Source: an uncultured Succinivibrio sp. (GTDB lineage: Bacteria; Pseudomonadota; Gammaproteobacteria; Enterobacterales; Succinivibrionaceae). From it: a DNA stretch of 64,000 nucleotides. The notes under the pieces were generated by a model that was given only the letters and a program-made list of their open reading frames with translations, ran no database searches and was not told the DNA's origin. The number at the start of each line of letters is the position of its first letter. Positions within the stretch are counted from its first letter, which is position 1. Location: NCBI GenBank assembly GCA_900770725.1, contig CAAGLL010000067.1, positions 1 to 64,000 on the forward strand. The letters run 5' to 3'. Made by a program: the position numbers and the translations under genes. This document shows, piece by piece, positions 34,361-43,944 of the stretch.

Positions 34361-35299
34361 TCAGTCGTTGAGGGCCGCGATGGCCTTCTCAAGCGAAGCC
34401 TTGTCGCAGACGTTGCAGGCGGCAAGGCTCTTGTCGATGCGGCGCAGCATGCCCGAGAGCACGCGGTTGGGCCCGAGCTCGCAGAGGGTGGCGATGCCTT
34501 CCTGGGCGATGGCCTTGACGGTCTGGGACCAGCGCACCGGGCCGGTGAGCTGCGCGACCAGAGCCTCCTTGATGGCTGCGGCTGAAGTCTCGGGGGCGGC
34601 GGTGAAGTTGGCATAGACCGGGAAGGCGGCGTCCTTGACCGCGATGGCGTCAAGCGCCTCCTTGAGCTTGTCGGCGGCACTCTGCATCAGCGGGCAGTGA
34701 GAAGGGGCGGAGACTGCCAGCGGGACCACGCGCTTGGCGCCGTTTGACGCGAAATACTCCGAGGCGGCATCGACGCCGTCCTTGGCACCTGAGATCACGA
34801 CCTGGCCCGGGGTGTTGAAGTTGGCGGCCCAGACCTTGAACCCCTTCTCCCTGACCGAGGCGCACCCTTTCTCGACGTCCTCGTCGGCAACGCCAAGCAC
34901 GGCGGCCATGGCGCCCTGCCCTGCAGGCACTGCCTCCTGCATGGCCTGGCCGCGCAGGCGCACGAGCTTAACCGCATCGGAGAAGGCGATCGAGCCTGCG
35001 CACACCAGCGCGCTGTACTCGCCGAGCGAGTGGCCGGCGGCCACCGCAGGGGCGGCGCCGGTGCGCTCTGAAAGGAGGCGGAAGGCGGCAACCGAGGCCG
35101 TGAGGATCGCCGGCTGGGTCACCTCGGTGCGGTTGAGCTCAGCGGCCGGGCCGTCGAGCGTCAGGGCCTTGAGATCGTAGCCTAGCGCATCTGACGCCTC
35201 GGCATAGGTCGATGCCACGACGCCCTCGTCCATAAGGTCTGCGAACATGCCGACGGACTGCGAGCCCTGGCCTGGGAAGACTGCTGCGAATTTTTTCAT
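34361..35299 (-). CDS. fabD: Malonyl-CoA:ACP transacylase
   Basis: The 312-residue enzyme moves malonyl groups from CoA to ACP. FPGQGSQ is at residues 9-15, the nucleophile motif GHSLGEYSALV near 93, an arginine for the malonate carboxylate in VRLRGQAM, and a late histidine in SAPSHCPLM. It lies between fabH and fabG in the conserved order. Confidence 0.97.
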   Translation of the reverse strand: MKKFAAVFPGQGSQSVGMFADLMDEGVVASTYAEASDALGYDLKALTLDGPAAELNRTEVTQPAILTASVAAFRLLSERTGAAPAVAAGHSLGEYSALVCAGSIAFSDAVKLVRLRGQAMQEAVPAGQGAMAAVLGVADEDVEKGCASVREKGFKVWAANFNTPGQVVISGAKDGVDAASEYFASNGAKRVVPLAVSAPSHCPLMQSAADKLKEALDAIAVKDAAFPVYANFTAAPETSAAAIKEALVAQLTGPVRWSQTVKAIAQEGIATLCELGPNRVLSGMLRRIDKSLAACNVCDKASLEKAIAALND

Positions 35300-35387
35300 T
35301 GAAAACCGCGGCCTGTTAGGCCGCCTCCTTGTTGTTTCCTGCTTGAGAATTGGAAAGCCCTCGGATCATCCGCGGGTGTGCGAAGCA

Positions 35388-36344
35388 TCAGTACTTGACG
35401 AGGGCAGAGCCCCACGCGAAGCCGCCGCCGAACGACTCGAGGAGCAGCAGGTCGCCGCGCTTGATGCGGCCGGACCTGATCCCCTCGTCAAGCGCCAGCG
35501 GAACCGAGGCCGACGAGGTGTTGCCCTGGCGATCGAGGGTCACTATGACCTGCGACATGTCCATCTGGAGCCTGCGCGCGGTGGCCGCGATGATGCGCAA
35601 GTTGGCCTGGTGCGGCACGAGGAAGTCGAGGTCGGAGGCCGAGACTCCCGCAGCCTCGAGCGTCTGGGTCACCAGGCGCGAGAGCACGACCACCGCGTGG
35701 CGGAACACGTCGTTGCCCTTCATGTAGAGGTACGAGCTTGCCGCGTCATCACCGCCCCTGGTGGGGAACGGAAGCCTGAGCAGCGGCGCGAAAGAGGGGT
35801 CCGACGAGAGCTTGACGGCGAGCGTGCCGGGCTCCTCGGAATTGCCGAGCACGACGGCGCCCGCGCCGTCGCCAAAGAGGATGATGGTGGTGCGGTCCTT
35901 GGGATCGCAGGCCTCGGCCAGCAGATCCGAGCCCACGACCAGCACGTTGTCGCACATCGAGGAGAGGATCATCGAGTGGGCCATGGCGTAGGCGTAGCTG
36001 AAGCCCGCGCAGGCGGCGGCGACATCGAATGCCGGCACTTCCTTGATCCCAAGCAGCCCTGCTATCTCGCAGGCTGCCGAGGGAAAGGCGTTGCGCGAGG
36101 AGGTGGTGGCGCAGATCACGGCGCCCACCTGCGAGGGCTCGAGGCCCGCCGACTCCAGGGCCTGCCTGGCCGCCTTGGCGCCCATCGATGCCGCAGTGTC
36201 GCCGGGGCCTGCGATCCTGCGCTCGCGGATCCCGGTGCGCTCGACAATCCATTCGTCAGAGGTATCGACCATCTTCTCGAGATCGGCGTTGGTGCGGACT
36301 TTTTCGGGAAGATAGCCGCCAGTTCCTAGAATTCTGGTATGCAA
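35388..36344 (-). CDS. fabH: 3-oxoacyl-ACP synthase III
   Basis: The enzyme starts fatty acid synthesis by condensing acetyl-CoA with malonyl-ACP. The 318 residues include [12 protein letters not shown], the active-site cysteine in [10 protein letters not shown] (about 112), the histidine in VPHQANLRI and the asparagine in [10 protein letters not shown]. The start is TTG 36344: the product then begins [19 protein letters not shown], aligning exactly with the E. coli N-terminus, and no ATG is available nearby. Confidence 0.96.
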   Translation of the reverse strand: MHTRILGTGGYLPEKVRTNADLEKMVDTSDEWIVERTGIRERRIAGPGDTAASMGAKAARQALESAGLEPSQVGAVICATTSSRNAFPSAACEIAGLLGIKEVPAFDVAAACAGFSYAYAMAHSMILSSMCDNVLVVGSDLLAEACDPKDRTTIILFGDGAGAVVLGNSEEPGTLAVKLSSDPSFAPLLRLPFPTRGGDDAASSYLYMKGNDVFRHAVVVLSRLVTQTLEAAGVSASDLDFLVPHQANLRIIAATARRLQMDMSQVIVTLDRQGNTSSASVPLALDEGIRSGRIKRGDLLLLESFGGGFAWGSALVKY

Positions 36345-36436
36345 GTAAACACCCGTTTAGCTGAAGTTTGTGTCAATCCGTGGCATTGCCAACAGGCCTT
36401 CGCGCCACGATCCAAGGCGCGCCGGGGCATGCGCCC

Positions 36437-36442
36437 ATTATA
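36437..36442 (-). promoter_or_regulatory. -10 box possibly driving fabH
   Basis: TATAAT on the minus strand lies in the 132-bp plsX-fabH gap, but no good -35 box is seen at the right distance. Confidence 0.3.
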
Positions 36443-36476
36443 CACGCAAGCCCCCAAAGCCCGCCTGCGCCAAGGC

Positions 36477-37466
36477 TCAGGGCCTTATGAGCGGATCTTC
36501 CTCCAAGGCCCTGCACAAGCCGGCCTTGACGGCCTTGGCCGCCTCGACGATGGCCACGGCCAGGGCTTCCTGCCTGGCGCTGGCGTGGCTCTTTACCACG
36601 GTCCCGCGCACTCCGAGCAGCAGCGAGCCGTTGTACTGCCACGGCATGAGCCACTCGGGCCTTGCGAGCTTTGCGAAGTAGCGCTTGAGCCCCTGGCCGT
36701 GGAAGAACACGCGCGCCACTCCCTCGGCGGACTTGAGCGCGATGTTGCCGGTGAAGCCGTCGGTCACGATGATGTCGTTGTCGCCCGTGAAGAGCCTGTC
36801 GGCCTCGGTGAAGCCGTTGCAGCGCAGCCCCTTGCAGGAGCTTATGAGCCCGCGCGCGCCCTGCACCAGCTCGTTGCCCTTGCCAAGCTCCGAGCCGATG
36901 TTGAGGACGGCGCAGGTGGGCTCGCTCTCGCCTAGGATGACGCGCCCTGCCGCCGTGCCCAGGCGGGCGAAGCAGCACAGGTCCTCAGGCGTGCACCTGG
37001 CGTTGGCGCCCAGGTCGAGCATGAGGCTGAAGCGCCCGGGGCCTGCCGGGATCTTCGCGCACAGCGCCGGGCGGATGCGCCCGATGGTCCCCAGGATGTG
37101 GCGCGAGAGCACGACTAGCGGGCCGGTGCCGCCTGCGGAGATCACCGCCTGCGCCTCGCCCTCCTTCACGCACTCGACGGCCTTGCGCATCGAGGACTGG
37201 GAATAGCCAGAAAGCACGCTCCTGGGTGACTCGTCCTGGGGGATCTGGACTGCCGCGGTGCGGAACTCGCACCTGGGGCCCAAAACCTGCCCGCGGGCGA
37301 GATCCTCCTCGAGGCGGCGCGCGCCATAGACGATGAGCTTCATGCCCGGGTAGAGGGTGAGCGCGAACTTGGCGGCCTTGCCGATGCCCGCCAGGGCATC
37401 GCGGTCGCCGCCGTTGCCGTCAACGGCAACTGTAATGCTGTTTTGTTTGTCTGCTTTCAAAAGCAA
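36477..37466 (-). CDS. plsX: Phosphate acyltransferase PlsX
   Basis: PlsX turns acyl-ACP into acyl-phosphate for phospholipid synthesis. Family blocks are AVDGNGGD at the start, SSMRKAVECVKEGEAQAVISAGGTGPLV, LDLGANARC, VTDGFTGNIALKSAEGV and QYNGSLLLGVRGTVVKSH. The 329-codon frame has no ATG before the first conserved block; TTG 37466 or TTG 37460 are the possible starts. Both sit within a few bases of a strong terminator hairpin, so the ribosome binding site would be buried in the stem. This is an unusual arrangement for an essential gene. Confidence 0.93.
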   Translation of the reverse strand: MLLKADKQNSITVAVDGNGGDRDALAGIGKAAKFALTLYPGMKLIVYGARRLEEDLARGQVLGPRCEFRTAAVQIPQDESPRSVLSGYSQSSMRKAVECVKEGEAQAVISAGGTGPLVVLSRHILGTIGRIRPALCAKIPAGPGRFSLMLDLGANARCTPEDLCCFARLGTAAGRVILGESEPTCAVLNIGSELGKGNELVQGARGLISSCKGLRCNGFTEADRLFTGDNDIIVTDGFTGNIALKSAEGVARVFFHGQGLKRYFAKLARPEWLMPWQYNGSLLLGVRGTVVKSHASARQEALAVAIVEAAKAVKAGLCRALEEDPLIRP

Positions 37467-37498
37467 AACGGGGCGCTGCGGCTACCCGCAGCGCCCCG
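37465..37498 (-). terminator. Strong hairpin between rpmF and plsX touching the plsX start codon
   Basis: A perfect 13-bp GC-rich stem (37469-37481 with 37486-37498, 4-nt loop) is followed on the minus strand by TTTTGCTTTT. It looks like the terminator of the rpmF transcript. Its T-run overlaps the likely TTG start of plsX, so it may set a ratio of L32 to PlsX by attenuation. Confidence 0.85.
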
Positions 37499-37549
37499 CT
37501 CCAGTACAAGCTTGACTGTTGTTCTAAACCGGGATGCTGCCGGTCCAGA

Positions 37550-37750
37550 TCACTTGCGCTTAGTGCTCAGAGGCGCGGCAGCCTCGAGATCGTACTTGAC
37601 GCCGCGGTAGTAGCCGCCGGCGGTCAGGTTGTGGCGGATGTGAACCTCGCCGGAGGTCTTGTCCACAGAAAGCTGGTTGGCGGTAAGCGCGTCGTGGGTG
37701 CGGCGCTTGTCACGGCGTGAACGGGACTGGTGGGTCTGCTGAACGGCCAT
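37550..37750 (-). CDS. rpmF: 50S ribosomal protein L32
   Basis: The 66-residue basic protein begins [22 protein letters not shown], the L32 signature, and has [11 protein letters not shown] in its second half. It is slightly longer than E. coli L32 (57). In E. coli the gene follows yceD in one operon; here yceD lies more than 6 kb away on the far side of a catabolic island, and rpmF has acquired or kept its own promoter. Confidence 0.97.
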   Translation of the reverse strand: MAVQQTHQSRSRRDKRRTHDALTANQLSVDKTSGEVHIRHNLTAGGYYRGVKYDLEAAAPLSTKRK

Positions 37751-37839
37751 GGTTGATGTCTCCTAAATTTCCGGAAATGCGGCTGTTTCAGTGCCGCGTC
37801 ATGTAATCTACGCTGTCTCACGACAGCTCTAAACGCGGC

Positions 37840-37868
37840 ATTATATATAAATCAAGCAGGCGGTTCAA
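37840..37868 (-). promoter_or_regulatory. rpmF: Promoter of rpmF
   Basis: On the minus strand TTGAAC (37863-37868), 17 bp, then TATAAT (37840-37845): a strong sigma-70 promoter about 90 bp upstream of rpmF. It gives rpmF transcription independent of the displaced yceD. Confidence 0.75.
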
Positions 37869-37928
37869 GACGCGATCGGACTGTTCAACGAAGTCCCGGA
37901 ACGCCGCAGCGGCCATTGCGCACTGCAG

Positions 37929-38696
37929 CTACATGGCCTTGCCTATCGACCTTGCGGCCTTGTTGAGCAGCGCCACGGTGCGGGAGCGGTCAAGCCTTGC
38001 GATCCTCTGCGCCTTTCCGCTTACGGCAAGCGCGCCCACCAATGAGTGCATCGTGTCATGCACGGGGACTGCGATCTCCGCCACGCCGTCGGCAAGTTCG
38101 CCTTCGCAGGCGCAATAGCCGCGCTCGCGGATCCCGGGAAGCCTCTTGTCAAGCGCCGTCCAGTCAGTCAGCGTGCTGGCCGTGAGGGCCTGGAGCTCGC
38201 AGCCATGGAAAGCCCTCAGTTCCGATTCGGAGGAGAACGCCAGCAGGCACTGCCCGCCTGCGGTGGCGTGCATGGGCAGGGTGAAAGGATCCTCGTACCC
38301 TGTCTCCGAGGCGGTGTTGGCGCCTGATGAGTATATGACGAGCGCCGACAGATCCCTAAGCCCGTTCGGATAAGGGATCATGAACTCGAGCCGCTCACCG
38401 AGCTTGACGCTCAAGGGATCCAGGACCTGCGCGGCAGTCCTGCACAGCGGGAGCGTGCGCTGGGCGCTCTGGCCCACGTAATAGAACCTGATCCCAAGGG
38501 AATAGCTCCGCGTCTGCGGGTCCTGGCTGACGAAGCCCTTGTCCTTGAGCGTGTTGAGGATCCTGAACACCACGCTCTTGGGAAGGTGCAGCTCCCTGCC
38601 GATCTCCGACACCCCCATGGGCTTGCAGCGCATCGCCATGAGGTTGATGACGTCGAATGCCTTGATGAGGATCAGCAGGTTCTGGCTGTCTGCCAT
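37929..38696 (-). CDS. IclR-family transcriptional regulator
   Basis: The 255-residue protein has an N-terminal winged helix-turn-helix (about 8-70; MGVSEIGRELHLPKSVVFRILNTL) and the C-terminal IclR effector domain (about 85-250; LPMHATAGGQCLLAF). It is divergent from a TRAP/aldolase/kinase operon, and a perfect palindrome lies in the shared upstream region, so it most likely represses that operon until its sugar substrate is present. Confidence 0.92.
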   Translation of the reverse strand: MADSQNLLILIKAFDVINLMAMRCKPMGVSEIGRELHLPKSVVFRILNTLKDKGFVSQDPQTRSYSLGIRFYYVGQSAQRTLPLCRTAAQVLDPLSVKLGERLEFMIPYPNGLRDLSALVIYSSGANTASETGYEDPFTLPMHATAGGQCLLAFSSESELRAFHGCELQALTASTLTDWTALDKRLPGIRERGYCACEGELADGVAEIAVPVHDTMHSLVGALAVSGKAQRIARLDRSRTVALLNKAARSIGKAM

Positions 38697-38874
38697 AAGT
38701 AATTTATCCTTTACTTTTTAATAGTTTGCGCTTCAGTTTTCCAAGCGCTTAGCAGAGGCGGCATGCATTCTCCGCAATTTCCGTGGGATGCGCCCATGTG
38801 ACATTTTAAAACGTGACGCACCGCGGATTTTGAAATGAAAGCCACAGCGCCGCCCCGGCATTTACCTAGAATTA

Positions 38875-38899
38875 GAGTGTTCCACATTGTGGAACACTC
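38875..38899. promoter_or_regulatory. 25-bp perfect palindrome, probable IclR operator
   Basis: Arms of 12 nt (GAGTGTTCCACA at 38875-38886 and TGTGGAACACTC at 38888-38899) flank one central T. The core GTTCC...GGAAC fits IclR-family operators. It lies 27 bp before the TRAP binding-protein start, where a repressor would block transcription or its start. Confidence 0.75.
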
Positions 38900-38925
38900 C
38901 CAAACAGCATAACGAGGTAAGCTCC

Positions 38926-39960
38926 ATGAAAATCAAATCGGTCATAGCCTGCGCGATGGCAGCAGCCTTTGTCGCAGTCTCGGGCTCGGCCTATGCGCTC
39001 AACGCCCCTTCGATGCAGAAGAAAGCGGCCCCGGCGGTAAACAAGAACGCCGAGTTCACGATGAACATCGGCCACGTCGCCGGTCCCAAGCACCCTGTTA
39101 ACATCGCCCTGCTCGAGTTCAAGAAGAACGTCGAGCAGCGCACCGGCGGCAAGGTGGCCGTCAACGTCTATGACTCGGGATCGCTCGGCGGCGAGCTTGA
39201 GATGCTCGAGCAGATGAACACCGGAACGCTGGAGTCGTCGGTGCTCATGTCCAGTTCCTTCTGGGAGCGCTACGATACCGCCGCCAACGTCACGCTGATC
39301 CCGTTCCTTTTCGACTCGCTCGAAGGCGCGCGCAACGCCTGGCACGGCGAGCTGGGCAAGAAGTTTGCCAAGGAGATCATCGAGCCGAACGGCTCGTACG
39401 TGCTCTCCTACTGGGAGTCCGGCTACCGCCACTTCACCAGCAACAGCCACCCCATCGTCAAGCCTGAGGACATGAAGGGGATCAAGTTCCGCACCTCCGA
39501 GAACGACATGAAGGTGCAGATGTTCAAGGCCCTCGATTCCAACGTGATCATCATGCCGTTCTCCGAGCTGTTCACCGCCCTGCAGCAGGGCACGGTCGAC
39601 GGCGAGGAGAACCCGGCGGCCAACGTCCTCAATTCCTCGCTCTACGAGGTCCAGAAGTACATGTCGCTCTCCGGCCACATGTATGACAACTGCGTGTTCG
39701 CCGTGAACAAGAAGTGGTTCGACGCGCTGCCCAAGGACTTCCAGGGCGTGATCCGCGATGAGGCCGAGAAGGCCAGGACCGTCGACCTCAACCTCTCTGA
39801 TGAGAGCAAGTTCATCGAGGAGCTCAAGAAGAAGGGCATGAAGGTCAACGAGGTCGACAAGGAAGCCTTCAGGGCGCGCATGAAGCCGGTCTGGGACAAG
39901 TTCGAGAAGGAGCACCCGGGCTGGATCAAGCTTGCGCGTGATTCCCAGAACGCCAAGTAA
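38926..39960 (+). CDS. TRAP transporter substrate-binding protein (DctP family), island I
   Basis: The 344-residue periplasmic protein has a signal peptide ending SAYA and the DctP body: NIGHVAGPKHPVNIAL, GELEMLEQMNTG, PEDMKGIKFRTSEN with the substrate arginine, and ELFTALQQGTVDGEENP. It captures an organic acid or sugar-like substrate for the membrane subunits encoded next. ATG 38926 follows GAGGTAAG. Confidence 0.95.
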   Translation: MKIKSVIACAMAAAFVAVSGSAYALNAPSMQKKAAPAVNKNAEFTMNIGHVAGPKHPVNIALLEFKKNVEQRTGGKVAVNVYDSGSLGGELEMLEQMNTGTLESSVLMSSSFWERYDTAANVTLIPFLFDSLEGARNAWHGELGKKFAKEIIEPNGSYVLSYWESGYRHFTSNSHPIVKPEDMKGIKFRTSENDMKVQMFKALDSNVIIMPFSELFTALQQGTVDGEENPAANVLNSSLYEVQKYMSLSGHMYDNCVFAVNKKWFDALPKDFQGVIRDEAEKARTVDLNLSDESKFIEELKKKGMKVNEVDKEAFRARMKPVWDKFEKEHPGWIKLARDSQNAK

Positions 39961-39986
39961 CAACTAGCCAGCAGGACGGAGGCTTT

Positions 39987-40496
39987 ATGCGGGCATTAAT
40001 GCAGAAAGTGCAGATCCTCATCAAGTTGATCTGCTCCATAGCACTCGCGCTGATGGCGACGATCGTGCTCATCCAGGTCATCAACCGCAATGTGTTCGAC
40101 AGTTCGTTCAAGTGGGTTGAAGAACTTTCAACCATGTGCATGGTGTGCATCACCTTCCTCGGGGCGGCGCTGGCCACCTCGATGAACGCGCACACCAGGA
40201 TCGAGCTTTTTGTAGACATGCTCCCAAAGCCCCTGCCCTCCGTGGTGTTCACCGCCGGCGACCTCGTGTGCGCGGCCTTCTGCATAGCGCTGTTGTGCTA
40301 TGGCTGGCCGCTCGTCACCGAGAACCTCCACACCATGTCGCCGGCCATGAAGGCTCCGCTTGCCATCAACTACATATTCTTCTCGGCAGCGATGTTGCTC
40401 AACGCGGTCTACCTGGTGCTCAGGTGCGTCGACCGCTTCGGGGGCAAGCGCGGGGAAGCTGGAACCAAGGCATCTGATGCTGAGGAGAAAAACTGA
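39987..40496 (+). CDS. TRAP transporter small membrane subunit (DctQ family), island I
   Basis: The 169-residue protein has four membrane helices and the DctQ landmark VINRNVFDSSFKWVEELSTMCMVCITFLG. It is the small integral subunit that pairs with DctM. GGAGG precedes its ATG and its stop overlaps the next start by one base. Confidence 0.92.
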   Translation: MRALMQKVQILIKLICSIALALMATIVLIQVINRNVFDSSFKWVEELSTMCMVCITFLGAALATSMNAHTRIELFVDMLPKPLPSVVFTAGDLVCAAFCIALLCYGWPLVTENLHTMSPAMKAPLAINYIFFSAAMLLNAVYLVLRCVDRFGGKRGEAGTKASDAEEKN

Positions 40497-41782
40497 TGGA
40501 TCCTGTAGTCATCATTTTCATAACGCTCGCTGTCTGCCTTGTCGCAGGCATCCCCGTGGCGTTTTCCATTTCAATGAGCTGTTTTGCCTTCCTGCTCTAC
40601 CAGGGCTACCCCAGCCCCATGGTGATCGTGGGCAGGATGGTTGACGGCGCGCGCTCCTACACGATGATGGCCCTGCCGCTGTTCATCTTCGCAGGCGCGC
40701 TCATGGCCTATGGCTCGACGCCCAGGCTCATGAAGCTTGCAAACATGCTCGTCTCGAGGGTCCCGGGCGGCCTGGGCGCCACGACCCTCGTGACCTGCGG
40801 CTTCTTTGGGGCGGTCTCAGGTTCAGGCGTCGCCTCGACCGCCGCGATCGGCGGCATCGTCGGCGACGAAATGCTCCGCCAGGGCTACAGCCGCGGCATC
40901 ACCGCAGGCATCCTGGCAGGCGGCGGCGTCATGGCCACCTTGATCCCGCCTTCTCTCGTGATGGTCATCTATGCCGGAATAACCGGCGTTTCAGTGGGCG
41001 ACATGTTCGTCGCCGGCATCGGGCCTGGCGTCTTCATCATCCTGCTGCTCATACTGATGAACTGCGTCATCGCCAAGAAGCGCGGCATAGGCGCAGGCCA
41101 GGTGCAGACCTACACAGCAGCCGAGCGCATCCACATCATCCTCGATGCGCTGCTCCCGCTCATGATGCCGATCATCATCATCGGCGGCGTGATCTCAGGA
41201 TTGCTGACCCCGACCGAGTCGTCGGTGATCGCCGCGGCCTACGCGCTGCTGCTGGCCGTGTTCGTCTACCGCGAGATCACCTTCAAGGATTTCTTCAAGG
41301 CGACCTCCGAGAGCGTGGTCACCTCGGCGATCATCCTCTTCATCATCTCCTCGGCAACGCCGTTCGGCTGGCTGATGGCGACCCAGAACGTCCCGCAGAT
41401 GTTCACCGACGCCCTGCTCAACCTCACGCAGAACCCCTACATGATCCTGGCAGTCTTCTTCTGCCTGCTGTGGGTCCTGGGCTGCTTCATGGAGACCATC
41501 TGCATCATCATCCTGATCACGCCGATCCTCTTCCCCATCGTCACTTCGATGGGCATGGATCCGGTGCACTTCGGCGTCGCGATGATGGCAAACCTCGCCG
41601 TGGGCGGGATCACGCCGCCGCTCTCGGTAGGCTTGTTCACCGCATGCAGGATCCTGCACTGCAAGATTGAAGAGACCTTCCCGGACGTCCTCTACATCGT
41701 GCTGGTAATCACCATAGGCGCGATGATCACGTTCGCCTGGCCGGACCTTTCCCTCTACCTCGTCCATGTGCTCAAGGGGTGA
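40496..41782 (+). CDS. TRAP transporter large membrane subunit (DctM family), island I
   Basis: The 428-residue protein has about twelve hydrophobic segments and DctM motifs: MMALPLFIFAGALMAYG, GAVSGSGVASTAAIGGI, GGVMATLIPPSL and GGITPPLSVGLF. It is the sodium-coupled translocating subunit of the transporter formed with the two preceding genes. Confidence 0.95.
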   Translation: MDPVVIIFITLAVCLVAGIPVAFSISMSCFAFLLYQGYPSPMVIVGRMVDGARSYTMMALPLFIFAGALMAYGSTPRLMKLANMLVSRVPGGLGATTLVTCGFFGAVSGSGVASTAAIGGIVGDEMLRQGYSRGITAGILAGGGVMATLIPPSLVMVIYAGITGVSVGDMFVAGIGPGVFIILLLILMNCVIAKKRGIGAGQVQTYTAAERIHIILDALLPLMMPIIIIGGVISGLLTPTESSVIAAAYALLLAVFVYREITFKDFFKATSESVVTSAIILFIISSATPFGWLMATQNVPQMFTDALLNLTQNPYMILAVFFCLLWVLGCFMETICIIILITPILFPIVTSMGMDPVHFGVAMMANLAVGGITPPLSVGLFTACRILHCKIEETFPDVLYIVLVITIGAMITFAWPDLSLYLVHVLKG

Positions 41783-41786
41783 CGCT

Positions 41787-42395
41787 ATGCCGCAGAACAA
41801 CGAAAAATCTGATTTGATCAAGGTGTGCAGGAAGCTGCGCGAGCGCGGGCTGGTCAACGCGACCCACGGCAACGTGAGCGTGAGGATCGGGGATACGATG
41901 TTCATAACCCCGACCGGGTGCGATCTCGAGACCGTGAAGGAGGATGAGCTCGTCGGCATGGACATCGCCACTGCCGCCGTGACCACCCCGGGCACGCCTT
42001 CCAAGGAATGGGAGATGCATCTCCTGACCTACCGCCTGAGGCCCGACGTGGGCGGCATAGTCCATGCCCACAGCCCCAAGTCAGTGGCCGTCGGCTGCAT
42101 CAGGGGCGGCGAATGCGACGATCTAGTGCCTGCATACACGCTCTCGTTCGCGCTCTTCATCAGGCACCTGCCCATGATCGGCTACTTCAGGGCCGGTTCG
42201 CATGAGCTTGCCGCGCACGCCTCCGAGGCCCTCAGGACCGGCAGCGCGGTGCTGCTGGCCCACCACGGGCTCATCACCGCCCGCGAAAACATCATCAGCG
42301 CGTACTACCGCCTCGAGGAGATCGAGGAGAATTGCGGCATAGCGCTGGCCATAGGGCTTGAAGGCCGCTCCAGCCTCGACCCGGACAAGCTCTAA
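41787..42395 (+). CDS. Class II aldolase (FucA/AraD family)
   Basis: The 202-residue enzyme has the zinc histidines H93 and H95 (IVHAHS) and one in LLAHHGLI (159/160), with E74 in SKEWEMH as the catalytic acid/base, matching E. coli FucA E73, H92, H94 and H155. N29 and S31 in ATHGNVSVR form the phosphate site. Family members cleave or epimerise ketose phosphates. Beside an FGGY kinase it most likely splits a ketose 1-phosphate into DHAP and an aldehyde. ATG 41787 is preferred; an earlier frame start at 41766 overlaps dctM. Confidence 0.9.
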   Translation: MPQNNEKSDLIKVCRKLRERGLVNATHGNVSVRIGDTMFITPTGCDLETVKEDELVGMDIATAAVTTPGTPSKEWEMHLLTYRLRPDVGGIVHAHSPKSVAVGCIRGGECDDLVPAYTLSFALFIRHLPMIGYFRAGSHELAAHASEALRTGSAVLLAHHGLITARENIISAYYRLEEIEENCGIALAIGLEGRSSLDPDKL

Positions 42396-42418
42396 GCCAT
42401 CAGGATTAGTAATAAGAA

Positions 42419-43936
42419 ATGAAAGATCTGCTTCTTGGAATTGACATCGGAACCACGGGCACCAAATGCACGTTCTACGACTTCTCAGGGCATGCGGTGT
42501 CGTCAGGCTACCAGGAATACCGCATGATCCACCCGAAGGAGAACTGGACCGAGCAGGATCCGCTCAAGTGGTGGAACGCGGTCTGCTCGAACATCAAGCT
42601 CTGCATCGAGGACGACGGGATCGACACCTCGAGGGTCGCATGCGCCGCGGTTTCAAGCACCAACGCGGTGATGCTCATCGGCAAGAACGACAAGATCGTC
42701 TACAACGGGGTCGGGCTGCACGATCAGCGCTCGATGCCGCAGGTCGCCTGGCTCAAGGAGCATGTGGGATCCGACGCCGTGCTCAAGATCACCGGCAACC
42801 GCATCGCCAACGGGACCTTCGCGCTGCCCACGCTCAGGTGGTTTGCCGACAACCGCCCCGAACTCCTCGATGAGGCTGAGAAATTCCTCATCCCCAACGG
42901 CTACATCATCAGGAAGCTCACCGGCGAGTACTCGATAGACCTGCCGCGCTCGGGGCTTACGCTCCTGAACGATCTGAAGGCCGGCACGTGGTCGGAGGAG
43001 ATCGCTGAAAAGGCCCGGATCCCCGCGCGCATCCTGCCGCCCATCTACAAGTCGACTGCGATCGTAGGCGAGGTCACGGCCCAGGCCGCCAGATCCTGCG
43101 GCCTCAAGAAGGGCACCCCGGTGTGCGCAGGCGCCATCGACACGATCGCCGCCACCATCGGGGCCGGCGCCACCGACCGCGGCGACTGCGCCATCACCAT
43201 CGGAAGCTCCGGAAGGGTGGCGCTGATCAACGACGAGCCCTTCTTCGACCAGCGCATCCTCTCCACCGCCGGATGCTTCGACAAGCAGTTCTGCGCAGTG
43301 CAGACCACCGACAACGCCGGGATCTCGCTCAAGTGGTTCCGCGACACCTTCGGCAACATGATCCTGCAGGACAGCATCAACGCCGGGATCTCGGTCTACG
43401 AGCAGATGAACCGCCTGTGCACCCAGACCAAGCCGGGATGCGGCGGACTCATCTACCTGCCCTACCTTTCAGGCGAGAAGTCGCCGATATGGGATCCAAA
43501 GGCCCGCGGCGTGTTCTTCGGGATCAACCTCGACACTGGCTACTCGGATTTCATCCGCGCGGTCATGGAGGGCGTGGCCTACTCGATCCGCCACTGCATC
43601 GAGACCGTCCCCGTGATCGGGGCGGAAGCGCAGCAGTCGCCGATCCCCATCGGCGGCGGCGCCGCGAAGAGCGGGATCTGGTGCCAGATCTTTGCAGACG
43701 TGCTGAAGCGCCCGGTCATCATGCTGCCGGACGATGAGACTGAGACCTTAGGCGATGCGATCATCGCCGCCCAGGCAGAGGGCATCAAGGAAGTCCCGTA
43801 TGATTTCGGCAAGACCTTGGCCGGCAAGGGCAAGCTCATAGAGCCTTGCCGCAAGAACGCCGCCATCTATGATCGCGGCTTTGCCAAGTACAAGGAGCTC
43901 TACTCAAGGCTCAAGGACATGTTCGCCGAGGAATGA
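42419..43936 (+). CDS. FGGY-family carbohydrate kinase, island I
   Basis: The 505-residue sugar kinase has the N-terminal ATPase motif LLGIDIGTTGTKC, GVGLHDQRS in the substrate site, GAIDTIAATIGAG with the catalytic aspartate, and GGGAAKSGIWCQIFADVL in the C-terminal FGGY domain. It resembles xylulokinase/gluconokinase-like enzymes. It probably phosphorylates the ketose imported by the TRAP system before cleavage by the adjacent aldolase. The exact sugar cannot be read from the sequence. Confidence 0.92.
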   Translation: MKDLLLGIDIGTTGTKCTFYDFSGHAVSSGYQEYRMIHPKENWTEQDPLKWWNAVCSNIKLCIEDDGIDTSRVACAAVSSTNAVMLIGKNDKIVYNGVGLHDQRSMPQVAWLKEHVGSDAVLKITGNRIANGTFALPTLRWFADNRPELLDEAEKFLIPNGYIIRKLTGEYSIDLPRSGLTLLNDLKAGTWSEEIAEKARIPARILPPIYKSTAIVGEVTAQAARSCGLKKGTPVCAGAIDTIAATIGAGATDRGDCAITIGSSGRVALINDEPFFDQRILSTAGCFDKQFCAVQTTDNAGISLKWFRDTFGNMILQDSINAGISVYEQMNRLCTQTKPGCGGLIYLPYLSGEKSPIWDPKARGVFFGINLDTGYSDFIRAVMEGVAYSIRHCIETVPVIGAEAQQSPIPIGGGAAKSGIWCQIFADVLKRPVIMLPDDETETLGDAIIAAQAEGIKEVPYDFGKTLAGKGKLIEPCRKNAAIYDRGFAKYKELYSRLKDMFAEE

Positions 43937-43944
43937 GCGATCCG

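Noticed and set aside
38872..39963. 363-residue minus-strand frame opposite the island I binding protein
   Set aside because: Shadow of DctP; it also runs through the operator.
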